Notes: a model not told the origin generated them from the letters alone. 64,000 bases of DNA from Acetobacterium sp. KB-1 (GCF_003260995.1 NZ_CP030040.1:1299700-1363699), one strand, 5' to 3'. Positions 37,715-47,165 are shown, counted from the stretch's first letter. Made by a program: numbers and translations.

Positions 37715-38212
37715 TTAGCTTTCCCTCCCTATGGCAGACGCTGACAAACCAAGACATTGTACCTGACAATACTCAATACATGCTGGACCGGCCTCACGAT
37801 TTCTACACAGATCACATTTTTTCGCTTTTTTCGTTACCTTGTCATAATTGATCCGTTTGGGCTCAAAAGGACAAGCCTTGTAGCATTTTTTGCAACCAAT
37901 ACAGGCTGCTTCATTAACATAAACAATACCGGTTGCCGCATCAACACACATGGCCTCATCTTTTTTAGGACAGGCTTCATAACAAGGCCGGTCCGTACAT
38001 TGCTGGCAGGTCAGAATTTTATGATCTTCCAGATTGATGGTATCACGATCCAGAAATAACCGTCTTAACATCTGTCCGGTCTCACCCTCATGGACCAGAC
38101 CGCAGACAATTTCACAGGCATTACATCCAACACAGACTGAGTATTCTTTAGCATGCTGGATGACGTGCCGTCCCAGTCCGTTTGGAGCAAGATTACTCTT
38201 TTCATTCGTCAT
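37715..38212 (-). CDS. Four-cluster [4Fe-4S] ferredoxin subunit (YdhY/HycB-like)
   Basis: The 165-residue protein has 16 cysteines in four groups: CVGCNACEIVC, CQQCTDRPCYEACP, CIGCKKCYKACP and CDLCRN...C..YC...C. This is the DmsB/HycB-type plan, which carries electrons between a Mo/W catalytic subunit and other carriers. No signal or anchor is present, so it is cytoplasmic. It stops one base before the AOR start codon, implying a stoichiometric partner. Confidence 0.9.
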   Translation of the reverse strand: MTNEKSNLAPNGLGRHVIQHAKEYSVCVGCNACEIVCGLVHEGETGQMLRRLFLDRDTINLEDHKILTCQQCTDRPCYEACPKKDEAMCVDAATGIVYVNEAACIGCKKCYKACPFEPKRINYDKVTKKAKKCDLCRNREAGPACIEYCQVQCLGLSASAIGRES

Positions 38213-38267
38213 TTTAACTCACACCCTCATTAAATTTTTGTTACCCTCTTCCATTGAGCCTTTAACC

Positions 38268-39029
38268 TTAGTTGCTGATACAAACCCCACCATCAACGAC
38301 GATGTTGGTTCCGGTTACAAAGGAGGATTCATCGGATCCCAGATAAACAGCCGGGTAGGCAATATCATCCGGTTCGCCCAGACGACCCAGCATACAGACG
38401 GAGTCGATCATTCCCTGTTGGGCTTCCTTATTGTTTTTAATGAAATCAGGGGTCATTCCGGTATTAATCGGGCCGGGTAAAATACAGTTGATCCGGATTC
38501 CTTTTCTCGCAAACTCTTTGGCTACATTACGCGAAAGATTGGCCACCGCCGATTTCATCGCACCATAGAAATAAGAATTAAGTTCCGGCCAGATGGCTGA
38601 GATCGAGGCCACATTAATAATACTGCCCTTACCCGCTTCAACCATGCCCGGAATAAAAGCTTGCATGGTCCAGACATAGGCCCGATAATTCGTTTCCATA
38701 ATTAAATCAAAATCTTCCTTGTTTTGTTCCAAAAACGGTTTGTGCACCAGCACTCCAGCCGAATTAAAGAGAATGTCAACGTGATCAAATTTGGCATCGA
38801 CTGCTGCTTTTAATTTTTCGATATCTTCAAATTGACGCAAATCACATTTTACAAAAAAACCTTCGCCGCCTAATTCGGCAATTTTTTTAACCAGTTCACT
38901 TCCTTTTTCTTCATTTCTTCCGACTAAAGCAACCTTCGCACCTTCTTTAACATACATCAAAGCAACTGCTTCACCAATCCCTGATGTTGCACCGGTTACG
39001 ACTGCTGTTTTGTTTTCAAGTCTGCCCAT
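38268..39029 (-). CDS. Short-chain dehydrogenase/reductase
   Basis: The 253-residue classical SDR has the cofactor motif TGATSGIG (9-16), NSAG (about 90), catalytic Ser in NVASISAI, the YGAMK pair and the PGPINTGM loop. It opens the operon that continues with ferredoxin, AOR and fdhD, so it may produce or use the ketone or aldehyde handled by the AOR. GGAGAAAAAA precedes ATG 39029. Substrate and NAD/NADP preference cannot be read with confidence. Confidence 0.9.
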   Translation of the reverse strand: MGRLENKTAVVTGATSGIGEAVALMYVKEGAKVALVGRNEEKGSELVKKIAELGGEGFFVKCDLRQFEDIEKLKAAVDAKFDHVDILFNSAGVLVHKPFLEQNKEDFDLIMETNYRAYVWTMQAFIPGMVEAGKGSIINVASISAIWPELNSYFYGAMKSAVANLSRNVAKEFARKGIRINCILPGPINTGMTPDFIKNNKEAQQGMIDSVCMLGRLGEPDDIAYPAVYLGSDESSFVTGTNIVVDGGVCISN

Positions 39030-39089
39030 TTTTTTCTCCTTTTCGGTTTTAGCATTATTTTTGCTGAAAATTTTTATTAAAAAGCCGCC

Positions 39090-39132
39090 GTGGTTTTTAT
39101 CTTCGACTAAACGAGCTCAAGTTAAAAACCAC
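39090..39132. promoter_or_regulatory. Long inverted repeat upstream of the SDR operon
   Basis: GTGGTTTTTA (39090-39099) pairs with TAAAAACCAC (39123-39132), about 60-100 bp before the SDR start. It could be a regulator site for one of the flanking PucR-type proteins or a leader hairpin. No such repeat was noticed before the flavoenzyme gene. Confidence 0.4.
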
Positions 39133-39320
39133 CGACTCTCTAACACTTTATACAATCGTTTTCATTATAGCAACAGTAGCTCCTGATTGCATTTTACATT
39201 TATCCTAAAATAGCTTTATTTTTTATACATTTTGTACTAAGATGTTGTTATAGTGATTCAATTTTGCGGAATTCTGTCTAACATTTTGTCTCATTCAAAA
39301 CAGTTTCGTTCGTAACAAGC

Positions 39321-39422
39321 TATATACGTTGGATTAAATAATTTTGCCAATTGAACTGGCAATTGTGCAGTATGCGGGCGATTAATAATCACCCCTACAT
39401 TAACGTTAATTCTACTTATATA
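39321..39422. mobile_element. MITE-like repeat, copy 2
   Basis: Same element as 32480-32582 and in the same orientation: TATATACGTTGGA, CTGGCAATTGTGCAGT, GCGGGCGATTAATAATC, CCCCTACATTAAC, then CTACTTATAT. One palindrome arm has a change (ATCACCC instead of ATCGCCC). It lies 40 bp before regulator 2. The rest of 39133-39320 is AT-rich and featureless. Confidence 0.8.
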
Positions 39423-39461
39423 AACTATATTTTTATTTACCTATTCTAAAGAGGTGTTTTT

Positions 39462-40997
39462 ATGAGAGTCACCATGTCCATGCTTTATACGGGTCTGAAA
39501 ACCTGCGTTCTCTGTCAAAAGGGAATCGCTTATAACAAACAGCTCTATGTCGATGATGTCTGTTTCTCCAAAAAAAGCAAACTTCCCACTGATATCAGTT
39601 ATGTCCTCATCGACTGGAGCGACTATGATCAACAAGCCTATGTTCACAGTTCTCCAGAAATGCTGATCTTGGCTACACGCGATGAACAGGTTGACCGCGA
39701 TACCCTGCCCCCCTGTGCCCTCGTAGTTTATTCCGCGACCTCTCTTTCGCAACTATTTGAAATTTGTCGCGATGTCATGCGCTATTATTTTCAATGGGGA
39801 GATGAACTCTTATCACTGATTATGAAAAACAAAGACCTCCAAGAGCTGGTTTCCTGCGCCCACCAGCTTCTGAAAAACCCCATTATGATTTTAGATAGCT
39901 CCATGAAAGTACTGGCTTTTACCCCCGATGACACCATGGACGATGCCATCTGGAAACTGACCGTGGAAAAAGGATACGCCGATCTGGATGGACAATCGTC
40001 ATTGGTTTTAAAGCGGGGTCTTGCCTTATTAAACGATCATGACTCCGCCTATAACCACCCCATGCATGGTGATAGCTGGGCCTCGGCAAAAAATGTGGTT
40101 GTCAATGGGAACCGGGTTGCGCTCGTCAGTCTGATTCAAAAAAATCACCCCATCAGTGAGGGTGACTTTGCCTGTCTTTGTTATTTTGGCGATATGCTGG
40201 CCTTGTATTTTAAAACCCGGGACAGTCTGAGCTATCTCACGGACAATCGTTTAGAATCAATTATTACGGATCTTCTGGATGAGCGGTTTAAAAATGAGGC
40301 GGAGCTCAATGCCAGAATCCGAAATGTCAACTGGCTGCCTAAACTAAATTTTTTTATTCTGACGATTCAGTCCTGTCATCTCTTTTTGAATAAAATGCAG
40401 ATGAAAAAAATCAGTGAAGCCATCGTCAAAATGCTCTCAAATGCCTGGGCTGTCATTTACGACGATCATATTGTTATTTTGATCAACCACAATTCCCCAC
40501 TCAGTCTTAATGTTCAAGAGACTTCAAATCTAAGGTATTTTCTTAAACAAAATCAGCTTTGTGCGGGTATCAGCAACAGCGAGAAAAAGATTTCTGAAAT
40601 TGCCCGGCTCTATCGTCAATCCCTGATCGCGATTGAAATGGGTAGTTATCTTGATCTCGCTGATGATCTTTTTTTATTCAGTGATCATCGCGTAAACAGC
40701 ATGTTGTATGCCTTTATTAAGCTTGGTGATGTTGAAAGTTACTTAAATCCCTGCATTAAGCAATTGCAGGAGTATGATACAAAAAAGAACGCTGCCCTGC
40801 TTAAAACCCTGATCGCCTATCTTAAAAATAACTGCAAGCAGCTTAAAACATCCCAGGATTTATTTATTCAACGGGGAACGCTGACTTATCGACTTAAAAA
40901 AATAGAGGAACTCTGTCAAGTCAATTTGAGTGATGACAAGCTGATCTTTGATCTTCAGCTTTCTTTGAATCTCTATCTGTTTATGCATGCAAAGTGA
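39462..40997 (+). CDS. PucR/CdaR-type transcriptional regulator 2
   Basis: The 511-residue protein shares the layout of regulator 1: a long N-terminal sensory region (with LLKNPIMILDSSMKVLAF, similar in place to LRNPLYVADADFRVLA of regulator 1) and a C-terminal helix-turn-helix (CKQLKTSQDLFIQRGTLTYR). AAAGAGGTG precedes ATG 39462. It is divergent from the SDR operon, which makes it the best candidate regulator of that operon. The ligand is unknown; PucR relatives often sense catabolic substrates. Confidence 0.82.
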   Translation: MRVTMSMLYTGLKTCVLCQKGIAYNKQLYVDDVCFSKKSKLPTDISYVLIDWSDYDQQAYVHSSPEMLILATRDEQVDRDTLPPCALVVYSATSLSQLFEICRDVMRYYFQWGDELLSLIMKNKDLQELVSCAHQLLKNPIMILDSSMKVLAFTPDDTMDDAIWKLTVEKGYADLDGQSSLVLKRGLALLNDHDSAYNHPMHGDSWASAKNVVVNGNRVALVSLIQKNHPISEGDFACLCYFGDMLALYFKTRDSLSYLTDNRLESIITDLLDERFKNEAELNARIRNVNWLPKLNFFILTIQSCHLFLNKMQMKKISEAIVKMLSNAWAVIYDDHIVILINHNSPLSLNVQETSNLRYFLKQNQLCAGISNSEKKISEIARLYRQSLIAIEMGSYLDLADDLFLFSDHRVNSMLYAFIKLGDVESYLNPCIKQLQEYDTKKNAALLKTLIAYLKNNCKQLKTSQDLFIQRGTLTYRLKKIEELCQVNLSDDKLIFDLQLSLNLYLFMHAK

Positions 40998-41069
40998 GGC
41001 GCAGCCTACGCAGTATACAAATCGCAAAAAACAGCATCCCCATTTATTAGATGAAACACTAAGAAGCTT

Positions 41070-43250
41070 TTATCCTCCATGATTCTCTTTTCCGACACCA
41101 TTTATTAAATCAATGGGATTAACAATCAAGACAACTTGTCCGTTTCCCAGTAGGGTCGAACCGGTTATTCCCGGAATCGCGGCCAGGTGACCTTCGAGCG
41201 TCTTCACTACAAATTCCTGTTCATTTTTAAGCCGATCCACAACAATGGCATAGTTTTCGTGACCGTTTGTAAGAATGACGGCGTTTAGTTCTTCTTTTTC
41301 GGTATCCTTGTCTCCGGTTGCAAAAATCTGTGAAAGCCATTCCATGCCAATCACCGTGCCTCTTAAATAGATCAAGTATTTCCCATTATAATTGTGGATG
41401 CTACTGGTTTTTATTTTTACCGTTTCAACAATATTATCGAGTGGGAAAATATAGGTCTCCTGGCCGACTTCAACAATCAGGCCCCGGGAAACTGCCAGTG
41501 ACAGCGGTAACTGAATCGTCATTTTTGTGCCCTTATCCACTTCACTCTCAATGAATATTTTCCCGTTGATTTTATTGATATTGCTTCTAACAATATCCAT
41601 CCCCACACCGCGTCCCGACACTTCGGTAATTTCTTTGGCCATACTAAATCCCGGCAGAAAAATGAGATTGACCAATTGATTTTTAGTCATTTTATCAGCT
41701 TCAGCCTGCGTAATCAGTTTTTTTTCGAGAGCCTTGCTTTTTATCAACTCCGCATCAATTCCTTTTCCGTCATCTTCGATTTCGATATAAACCAGCTTGT
41801 TTTTATTATACGCTCTCAGGACAATCCGGCCCTTTTCAGGTTTGCCTTTTAATAACCGCTCCTCAAGTAGCTCGATGCCATGATCGGCTGAATTCCGAAT
41901 AACATGCACCAATGGATCACTGATTTGTTCGATAATGGTTTTATCAATTTCGGTGTGCTCGCCCTCCATAATAAGTTCCATTTTTTTTCCGGTACTCTGA
42001 GCAATATCCCGGATTACCCGTGGCATTTTCTGAAAAACGGTTTTTATTTCAACCATTCTAATCGACATGATCGTATTCTGGAGTTCATCCGAAATGCGAT
42101 TAACATAGGCTCCCACTTCTTTGACCTCTTTTGAGATTTGCGGCAGTTTATACTCCGTCGTCAGTTTTGACGAAATATGCATAAATGAGTTTTTGGCGAT
42201 CAACAGTTCCGAAATCATATTCATCATTTTATCAAGTTTATCCTGGTTAACTCTAATGCTCTGGGTCACACCATTCTGGGTCGGTTGATTAGAATTTTGA
42301 TTATTCTGTGATTTTACCTCAGCTGTCCCAACTGGTTCTGATTTTATCGTTGCGGTTTTAGCATCTTTCTTACGTGGTGGGGTTGATGCATTTTCGTCTA
42401 CTCCACTTTTGGCCTGCAAATCATGCAACTGTTTATTGATCTGATCGAGCATTTTCTGATCTTCCCGATTGTCAAAACGCTCAGCCTCAATGGAATGGAT
42501 GAATGTCTTAATATAATCCATCACAAAAAAGCTGAGATCGACGAGTTTGTTTTCGAAATTATATTCTTTATCGCGAATCAACGCCAGCAGACTCTCATAA
42601 GCATGTACGATTTCTGATAAGCCCTTAAGGGCACCATAAGTCGTATCCTGAGGATTTAAAACGGCCAGGTAGATCCCAATCCCCCCCTTAAGACTATGGA
42701 CTGTTCTAAATATTTCATCAACGGCTTCGCGATCAGCACTGTTGCTGTCCAATCGCATTAATAACTCATTCTCGATTTTTTCAAGATGCTCCAGGCTTTC
42801 AATTTGAAACTGTTCCTTGATCTCTGCGGCAAGCTCTTCCTTAAAGTCCTCCGACTGCAGAATGTCCATATTTTCTTTTGCAGTCACTGGTGCTGGTGAA
42901 TTTTTCTCTTCATCTACACAAATCCGCCCGTTTTCAACTGCCTGTATTAAACTCTGCCGCAACAAACTTTCCTGGCGATTGGGTTTAATCTCTGGAACAC
43001 ATTTACCCGCTTCATTGGTAAAATACTCATCTCTAATTATTTTGTTGAGTTGATCAAGGTAGTCTCTGAAAAAATCCACAAACAAAAGCAGGCTATCAAT
43101 CAATTCGGTTTTAACACTGATCTCATTTTTTTCTAATGCCATTAAAACTGTTTCGATCTCATAACATAATTGGGTTATCCGTGGTAGTCCAAGAAAGGAT
43201 GACCCACATTTAATCTGATGAATCTCATCATAGAGATCATGGGGAAACAC
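41070..43250 (-). CDS. cheA: Chemotaxis histidine kinase CheA, first phosphotransfer domain cut at the N-terminus
   Basis: This frame begins at a GTG (43250) inside a first Hpt domain: H11 in DEIHQIKCGSS has Cys where HxxKG has Gly, and the helix before it is missing. A second, complete Hpt has H185 in FRTVHSLKGG. P3 (SIRVNQDKLDKMMNMISELL), P4 (HVIRNSADHG, DDGKGID, GRGVGMDIV) and a CheW-like P5 follow, to the stop at 41070. The kinase core seems intact. Upstream codons in the same frame run only to a TGA about 70 bases away and overlap the receptor gene. The start is therefore uncertain, and a deletion may have joined the two genes. Confidence 0.82.
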   Translation of the reverse strand: MFPHDLYDEIHQIKCGSSFLGLPRITQLCYEIETVLMALEKNEISVKTELIDSLLLFVDFFRDYLDQLNKIIRDEYFTNEAGKCVPEIKPNRQESLLRQSLIQAVENGRICVDEEKNSPAPVTAKENMDILQSEDFKEELAAEIKEQFQIESLEHLEKIENELLMRLDSNSADREAVDEIFRTVHSLKGGIGIYLAVLNPQDTTYGALKGLSEIVHAYESLLALIRDKEYNFENKLVDLSFFVMDYIKTFIHSIEAERFDNREDQKMLDQINKQLHDLQAKSGVDENASTPPRKKDAKTATIKSEPVGTAEVKSQNNQNSNQPTQNGVTQSIRVNQDKLDKMMNMISELLIAKNSFMHISSKLTTEYKLPQISKEVKEVGAYVNRISDELQNTIMSIRMVEIKTVFQKMPRVIRDIAQSTGKKMELIMEGEHTEIDKTIIEQISDPLVHVIRNSADHGIELLEERLLKGKPEKGRIVLRAYNKNKLVYIEIEDDGKGIDAELIKSKALEKKLITQAEADKMTKNQLVNLIFLPGFSMAKEITEVSGRGVGMDIVRSNINKINGKIFIESEVDKGTKMTIQLPLSLAVSRGLIVEVGQETYIFPLDNIVETVKIKTSSIHNYNGKYLIYLRGTVIGMEWLSQIFATGDKDTEKEELNAVILTNGHENYAIVVDRLKNEQEFVVKTLEGHLAAIPGITGSTLLGNGQVVLIVNPIDLINGVGKENHGG

Positions 43251-44559
43251 CAGATTGTCAGTGTATAACTCAAGCCTTGCAGTTCGGTCACTTTTTCCGC
43301 TGAGAAACCCGCTCTTTCACTCATTTGAGCCGAAGATACCGATAGTTTTTCTGCGAACAAGGCCCCTCTTTCGGCCTTTTCGGCCTGTAAAAGCGCACCT
43401 GCGGATACCTGCTCCATCGCTTTTAAGATTTCTGCTGCCGTCGCATTTCCTTCCTCCACATTAGCAGAGAGTTCTTCGGAAGCTGCAGCCATGGACTCTG
43501 ATGACTTTTGTGCATCGGTTGAACTTCTAAGATCCTCGGCCATTTGAGACAGATCCGCTGCTCCGGCATTTAACTCATTAAAGGCTTTGGTCTGCATTTG
43601 AATGGCTTTCTCAACTTCTTCAGCGGCACTGCTTTGCTCTTCTGAAGCTGCCGCAATGGTTTCCGCAATGGCCAGAAATTCCTGGCTCCCTTGTTTGCCG
43701 TCACGGCATTTTGCGATACTTCAGTAATTGCTGCCATGGCAATCACAACCCCGTCATTAATTTTAATCAGGTCTTCTGATGTTTTAGCGGCTTTTTCAAC
43801 TTCACTGTTGGCCACCTTACCGGCATTCTCAATGTCAAGCACCACAACTTTAACATTACTTTGAATCTCATTGACCAGCGTCCTGATATTTGTTGCCGAC
43901 TTTTCCGAGGTTTCGGCAAGATTTCTGACTTCATCCGCTACGACGGCAAAGCCTTTGCCGTGTTCTCCGGCGCGGGCCGCTTCAATGGCCGCGTTCAGTG
44001 CTAAGAGATTGGTTTGATCGGCAATGCGAACAACCGCCTGAACAATTTCGCCAACTTCATTCGATTGTCGTTCCAACTCACCAATGAGTTTCACCGATTC
44101 GCTATTGGTCTCAGCCGATTCTTTGATCCCTTCAATCATCAGTTCGATATCACCAGATATATTACTAATCAGATCCTTTGCTACTTCCGCTCTTTCGAAC
44201 GATTCTTTAGCTCGCCCATCGGATAATACCGATGCTTTTTCAACCTGGTTAATCGCCGCCCGGGACTCTTCCGCCGCCGAAGCCGCTTCCGTTGCTCCAC
44301 TGGATATCTGGGCCATGGTAGCTGCCAGTTCTTCGGCCGCACTACTTGCTTCTTCTATCCCAGAAGCCATTTGTTCGGTGGCAACAGCAATCCGCTCGGC
44401 TAATTGCTGCTGTTTGGCCAGCGTTCGGGCTCTTACCTTATCCTTTGCCTGGCGTCTGGCCAGCTCACGTTTTCGTTCCATTTCATCCGATGCAGCCGCT
44501 GATTCAAATGAGATGCTTTCTCGTTTTGCACTTGGGGGCGTAGCCAACTTTTTTTCCAT
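43175..44559 (-). pseudogene. Soluble methyl-accepting chemotaxis protein, frameshifted
   Basis: The N-terminal frame (44559 to 43570) has no membrane segment. It has a basic coiled-coil lead, a methylation helix ([20 protein letters not shown]) and the signalling tip [20 protein letters not shown]. At about 43686 the frame is lost: KGARNFWPL replaces the expected [13 protein letters not shown], consistent with loss of one base. The continuing frame ([19 protein letters not shown] and on) runs to 43175, overlapping cheA by 76 bp and ending in sequence unlike a receptor. The gene is probably inactive unless the shift is a sequence error. Confidence 0.82.
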
Positions 44560-44608
44560 ACTATTTTTGACCTCCTAAAGTCTTATTCATTTATTTGCCG
44601 GGGCTTGT

Positions 44609-44974
44609 TTATGCCATATCTTTATACTTACTGAGGTTTTTTATCACGGCTTCACTTGTGTATGGTTTAACAATAAAACCTTTTGCGCCACTTAAGATCG
44701 ACTCTTGTACATATTTCTCCTGTCCTAATGCCGAAACCATGATCACGATGGGTAAATAGTCCATTTTCTTGATCTCTTTCATGCAATCAAGTCCATCCAT
44801 TTCGGGCATGGTAATATCCAATGTAACGAGATCTGGTCTGAACTCCTGGATTTTTTCCAGTGCGACCCTGCCGTTTTCTGCTTCAGCCACCACTTCAAAC
44901 CCGTTGCTTTCCAACAAATTTCTAAGCTGCATCCGAATAAACGCAGCATCATCTACTATTAATACTCTAGTCAT
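44609..44974 (-). CDS. cheY: CheY-like response regulator
   Basis: A stand-alone receiver domain of 121 residues with DD in IVDDAAFIR, phosphoacceptor D in LVTLDITMPEMDG, S in VMVSALG and K in FIVKPYT. ATG 44974 has AGGAAGG five bases upstream; the GTG at 44980 is less likely. It precedes the soluble receptor and cheA on the same strand, so the three form one chemosensory operon. No cheW, cheR or cheB is in the window. Confidence 0.9.
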   Translation of the reverse strand: MTRVLIVDDAAFIRMQLRNLLESNGFEVVAEAENGRVALEKIQEFRPDLVTLDITMPEMDGLDCMKEIKKMDYLPIVIMVSALGQEKYVQESILSGAKGFIVKPYTSEAVIKNLSKYKDMA

Positions 44975-45266
44975 AGTCACCTTCCTACTCTGTATAAATG
45001 ATCAACTGAAAAGCGAGCGCATAGCGTGAGAGATAAATAATTTCTAAAAATTCTAAATCATTTGAATGATTTCATATTCTGATTATATTTATAAACCCAT
45101 GCCTGATGGAACGCTTTATTTTAAATTTGTTTAACTTTAAATCTAGCATAATCAAGGTTGTAATTATTATCAATGATCAATCATACATAGAAATGTCTAT
45201 TATTTGTCATAACTCGTTTTAATGTTTTATAATCATCATCTTTTAGTAATCTGTCTAATTACGAGT
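44975..45266. other. AT-rich divergent intergenic region
   Basis: About 300 bases between cheY and the TetR-type gene. They must contain the cheY promoter, but no convincing -35/-10 pair or ORF stands out. Confidence 0.4.
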
Positions 45267-45295
45267 TTGCTTACTCACTTCAAATTTAGTATAAT
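45267..45295 (+). promoter_or_regulatory. Sigma-A promoter for the TetR-type gene
   Basis: TTGCTT (45267-45272) and TATAAT (45290-45295) with a 17-bp spacer, 52 bases before the start codon at 45348. Confidence 0.65.
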
Positions 45296-45347
45296 GACTA
45301 CATTATTCTATTCTAATCTATCTTGAATTGCTTTTTTGAAAGGACAA

Positions 45348-45927
45348 ATGACTTACATGGAAAAAAAAAATCGATCGCCGAGTTCGAAAAACGAAACGTC
45401 AACTGCAAACTGGCTTCATCGAATTATTGCAGGAAAAAAGCATTCAAAAAATAACCGTCCGTGAACTGTCGGATTTAGTTGATATTAACCGTGGAACATT
45501 TTATCTTCATTATAAAGATGTGTTTGATATGCTAGATCAAATTGAGAATAAATTGGCTGAAGATTTTCTAGATATTCTTAGTCATTACCCTTCCCTACTT
45601 GAGGAAAGTAATGTCTACCCACTTCTCGTTGAGGTGTTTTCTTTTATCAAATTAAACGAAGGGATGATGCGGGTGGTATTTTGTGAGAATCGATCACCTG
45701 TTTTTTTAGATCATTTAAAAAGCAGTGTTAAACAAAGATACTTTGGCGACTGGAAACGAATACATTTCGTGAAGGCACCGTTTGAAGTTGATTACTTTTT
45801 TTCCTATTTTATCTCGGGATGCATTGGCTTAATTACTCTTTGGTTGGAAACAGAAATGAAAGAAACGCCGCAACAGCTTGCCAAACTCACCGAGCGAATG
45901 ATCTTAAACGGTAACCATGCCATCTAA
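45348..45927 (+). pseudogene. TetR-family regulator, out of frame at an A10 tract
   Basis: AAAGGAC precedes ATG 45348 (MTYMEKK). A run of ten A (45361-45370) puts that start in the wrong frame. With nine A the product would read MTYMEKKIDRRVRKTKRQLQ, then GFIELLQEKSIQKITVRELS and the helix-turn-helix LVDINRGTFYLHYKDV, to the stop at 45927. The true frame has a TGA at 45349-45351 and no ATG before 45427. The only other start is a TTG at 45427, which would lose helix 1. It may be phase variation, transcriptional slippage, a mutation or a homopolymer error. Confidence 0.75.
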
Positions 45928-46308
45928 TTAATATCCGAGAAACGTAACCATTCCTCTATATTCAAATCGTATATCGTCAACCGCATCGCAAGTCGCTGAA
46001 CCGAAAAAAGAGCATATATAGCAATAATATGTCCTCTAGTTTCATCAGTAAAATTTTATTCCTTGGCGCTTTTATGATCTTGTCTCGACAAACTATTTCT
46101 AATCTGATATAGTTAGAACTAATAAATAGGTAATTGCGAAACTAATTATAAAAACTGACGTAAATAAGCCATTCCGAGCCCATTTTGGTTAAATATAAGC
46201 TAATTTGGTGAGGAGATGCATAAATATACTATGTAAGAAATGGCTTATCCATGGGGTTTATTGAGTTTTGCAAACACCTAAGAACTAATAAAAATTTGGA
46301 GGTATGAA
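45928..46308. other. Intergenic region with a spaced inverted repeat
   Basis: It contains ATAAGCCATT (46164-46173) and its inverse AATGGCTTAT (46239-46248), 65 bases apart, upstream of the small membrane gene. No ORF or RNA gene was recognised. Confidence 0.45.
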
Positions 46309-46611
46309 ATGAAAGATGATGAATTATTAAATGAAACCCCAAATCCAGAAGCGACTCAAACGGTAACTGCTGATAAATCCCAGGATTATGGTTTACTGGG
46401 TCTAACCGGTATGTTTATCATATTACTTGGTTATAATCTATTTAAAGGCCTTCCGATCAGTGATTTAAATGCAATGTTCTGGGGATACCTGGGGATGGCT
46501 TTTATTATCAAGTATCGACAGGAAAAAACGACCAGTAACCTGATTATCGCTATTGGCGGCATCGTCGCCTCACTTTCGGCACTTGCAAATTATATCCTTA
46601 GTACCTGGTAG
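46309..46611 (+). CDS. Small membrane protein of unknown function
   Basis: The 100-residue protein has an acidic, polar N-terminus (1-28) and three hydrophobic segments (about 28-45, 52-67 and 76-98: LIIAIGGIVASLSALANYIL). GGAGG is seven bases upstream of ATG 46309, and a terminator follows. I do not recognise the family. It is probably a real monocistronic gene. Confidence 0.65.
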   Translation: MKDDELLNETPNPEATQTVTADKSQDYGLLGLTGMFIILLGYNLFKGLPISDLNAMFWGYLGMAFIIKYRQEKTTSNLIIAIGGIVASLSALANYILSTW

Positions 46612-46621
46612 AATAAGAACT

Positions 46622-46664
46622 AAAAAAGCTGATCCGATTAATAAATAATCTGATCAGCTTTTTT
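46622..46664 (+). terminator. Terminator after the small membrane gene
   Basis: A6GCTGATC (46622-46634) pairs with GATCAGCT6 (46652-46664) and lies 10 bases after the stop. Confidence 0.88.
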
Positions 46665-46720
46665 GCTGCACTGGTACTTAACTTTAATTATAAAATTTAA
46701 GCTCTTGTGGGCGTGTAAAA

Positions 46721-46841
46721 AAGTTTGCACAAAAAACGGTAGTTTTTCCTTCTTTACTTACCTCAAAAGCATAAAAAAGTTTGCACAAAATTTATGCTTT
46801 TTTACTTTTTAGAAATTATCTGCTTTAAAGTTTGCACAAAA
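46721..46841. repeat. Three copies of a 14-bp motif in hairpin loops
   Basis: AAGTTTGCACAAAA occurs exactly at 46721-46734, 46777-46790 and 46828-46841. Copy 2 is enclosed by AAAGCATA/TATGCTTT and copy 3 by CTTTA/TAAAG, so the motif would sit in a hairpin loop. Copy 1 is followed by a small AAAAAC/GTTTTT hairpin. The purpose is unknown. Confidence 0.7.
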
Positions 46842-47165
46842 TCTAAAGTGAATAATATTAACAGACCTGATATTTGATTAATTAACCCACTCTCTACTTC
46901 TTTCTCTCTAATTTCCATTGTTCTTCTTTTTAATACTTGATTTCAACATTCTATTATTTACAGGTATCCATAATCATTTATTTGATGATGTATTATATCA
47001 TAGATATAATTAAATTATATTATTTTACACTTAACTTTTTACCTTATTTATCTTGTAATGTTGTAATAAATCAATCATTCTACCATCAACTATAATTTCA
47101 TGATTTTCTTCTATGACATAACTAAATAGTGCTCTTGCCAAAAACGGTACTTGATGAAGGTATAT
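46842..47165. other. AT-rich gap without a recognised gene
   Basis: Very AT-rich (many TATA and ATTA runs), with no coding pattern I can support. It borders the region where mobile elements begin. Confidence 0.4.
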
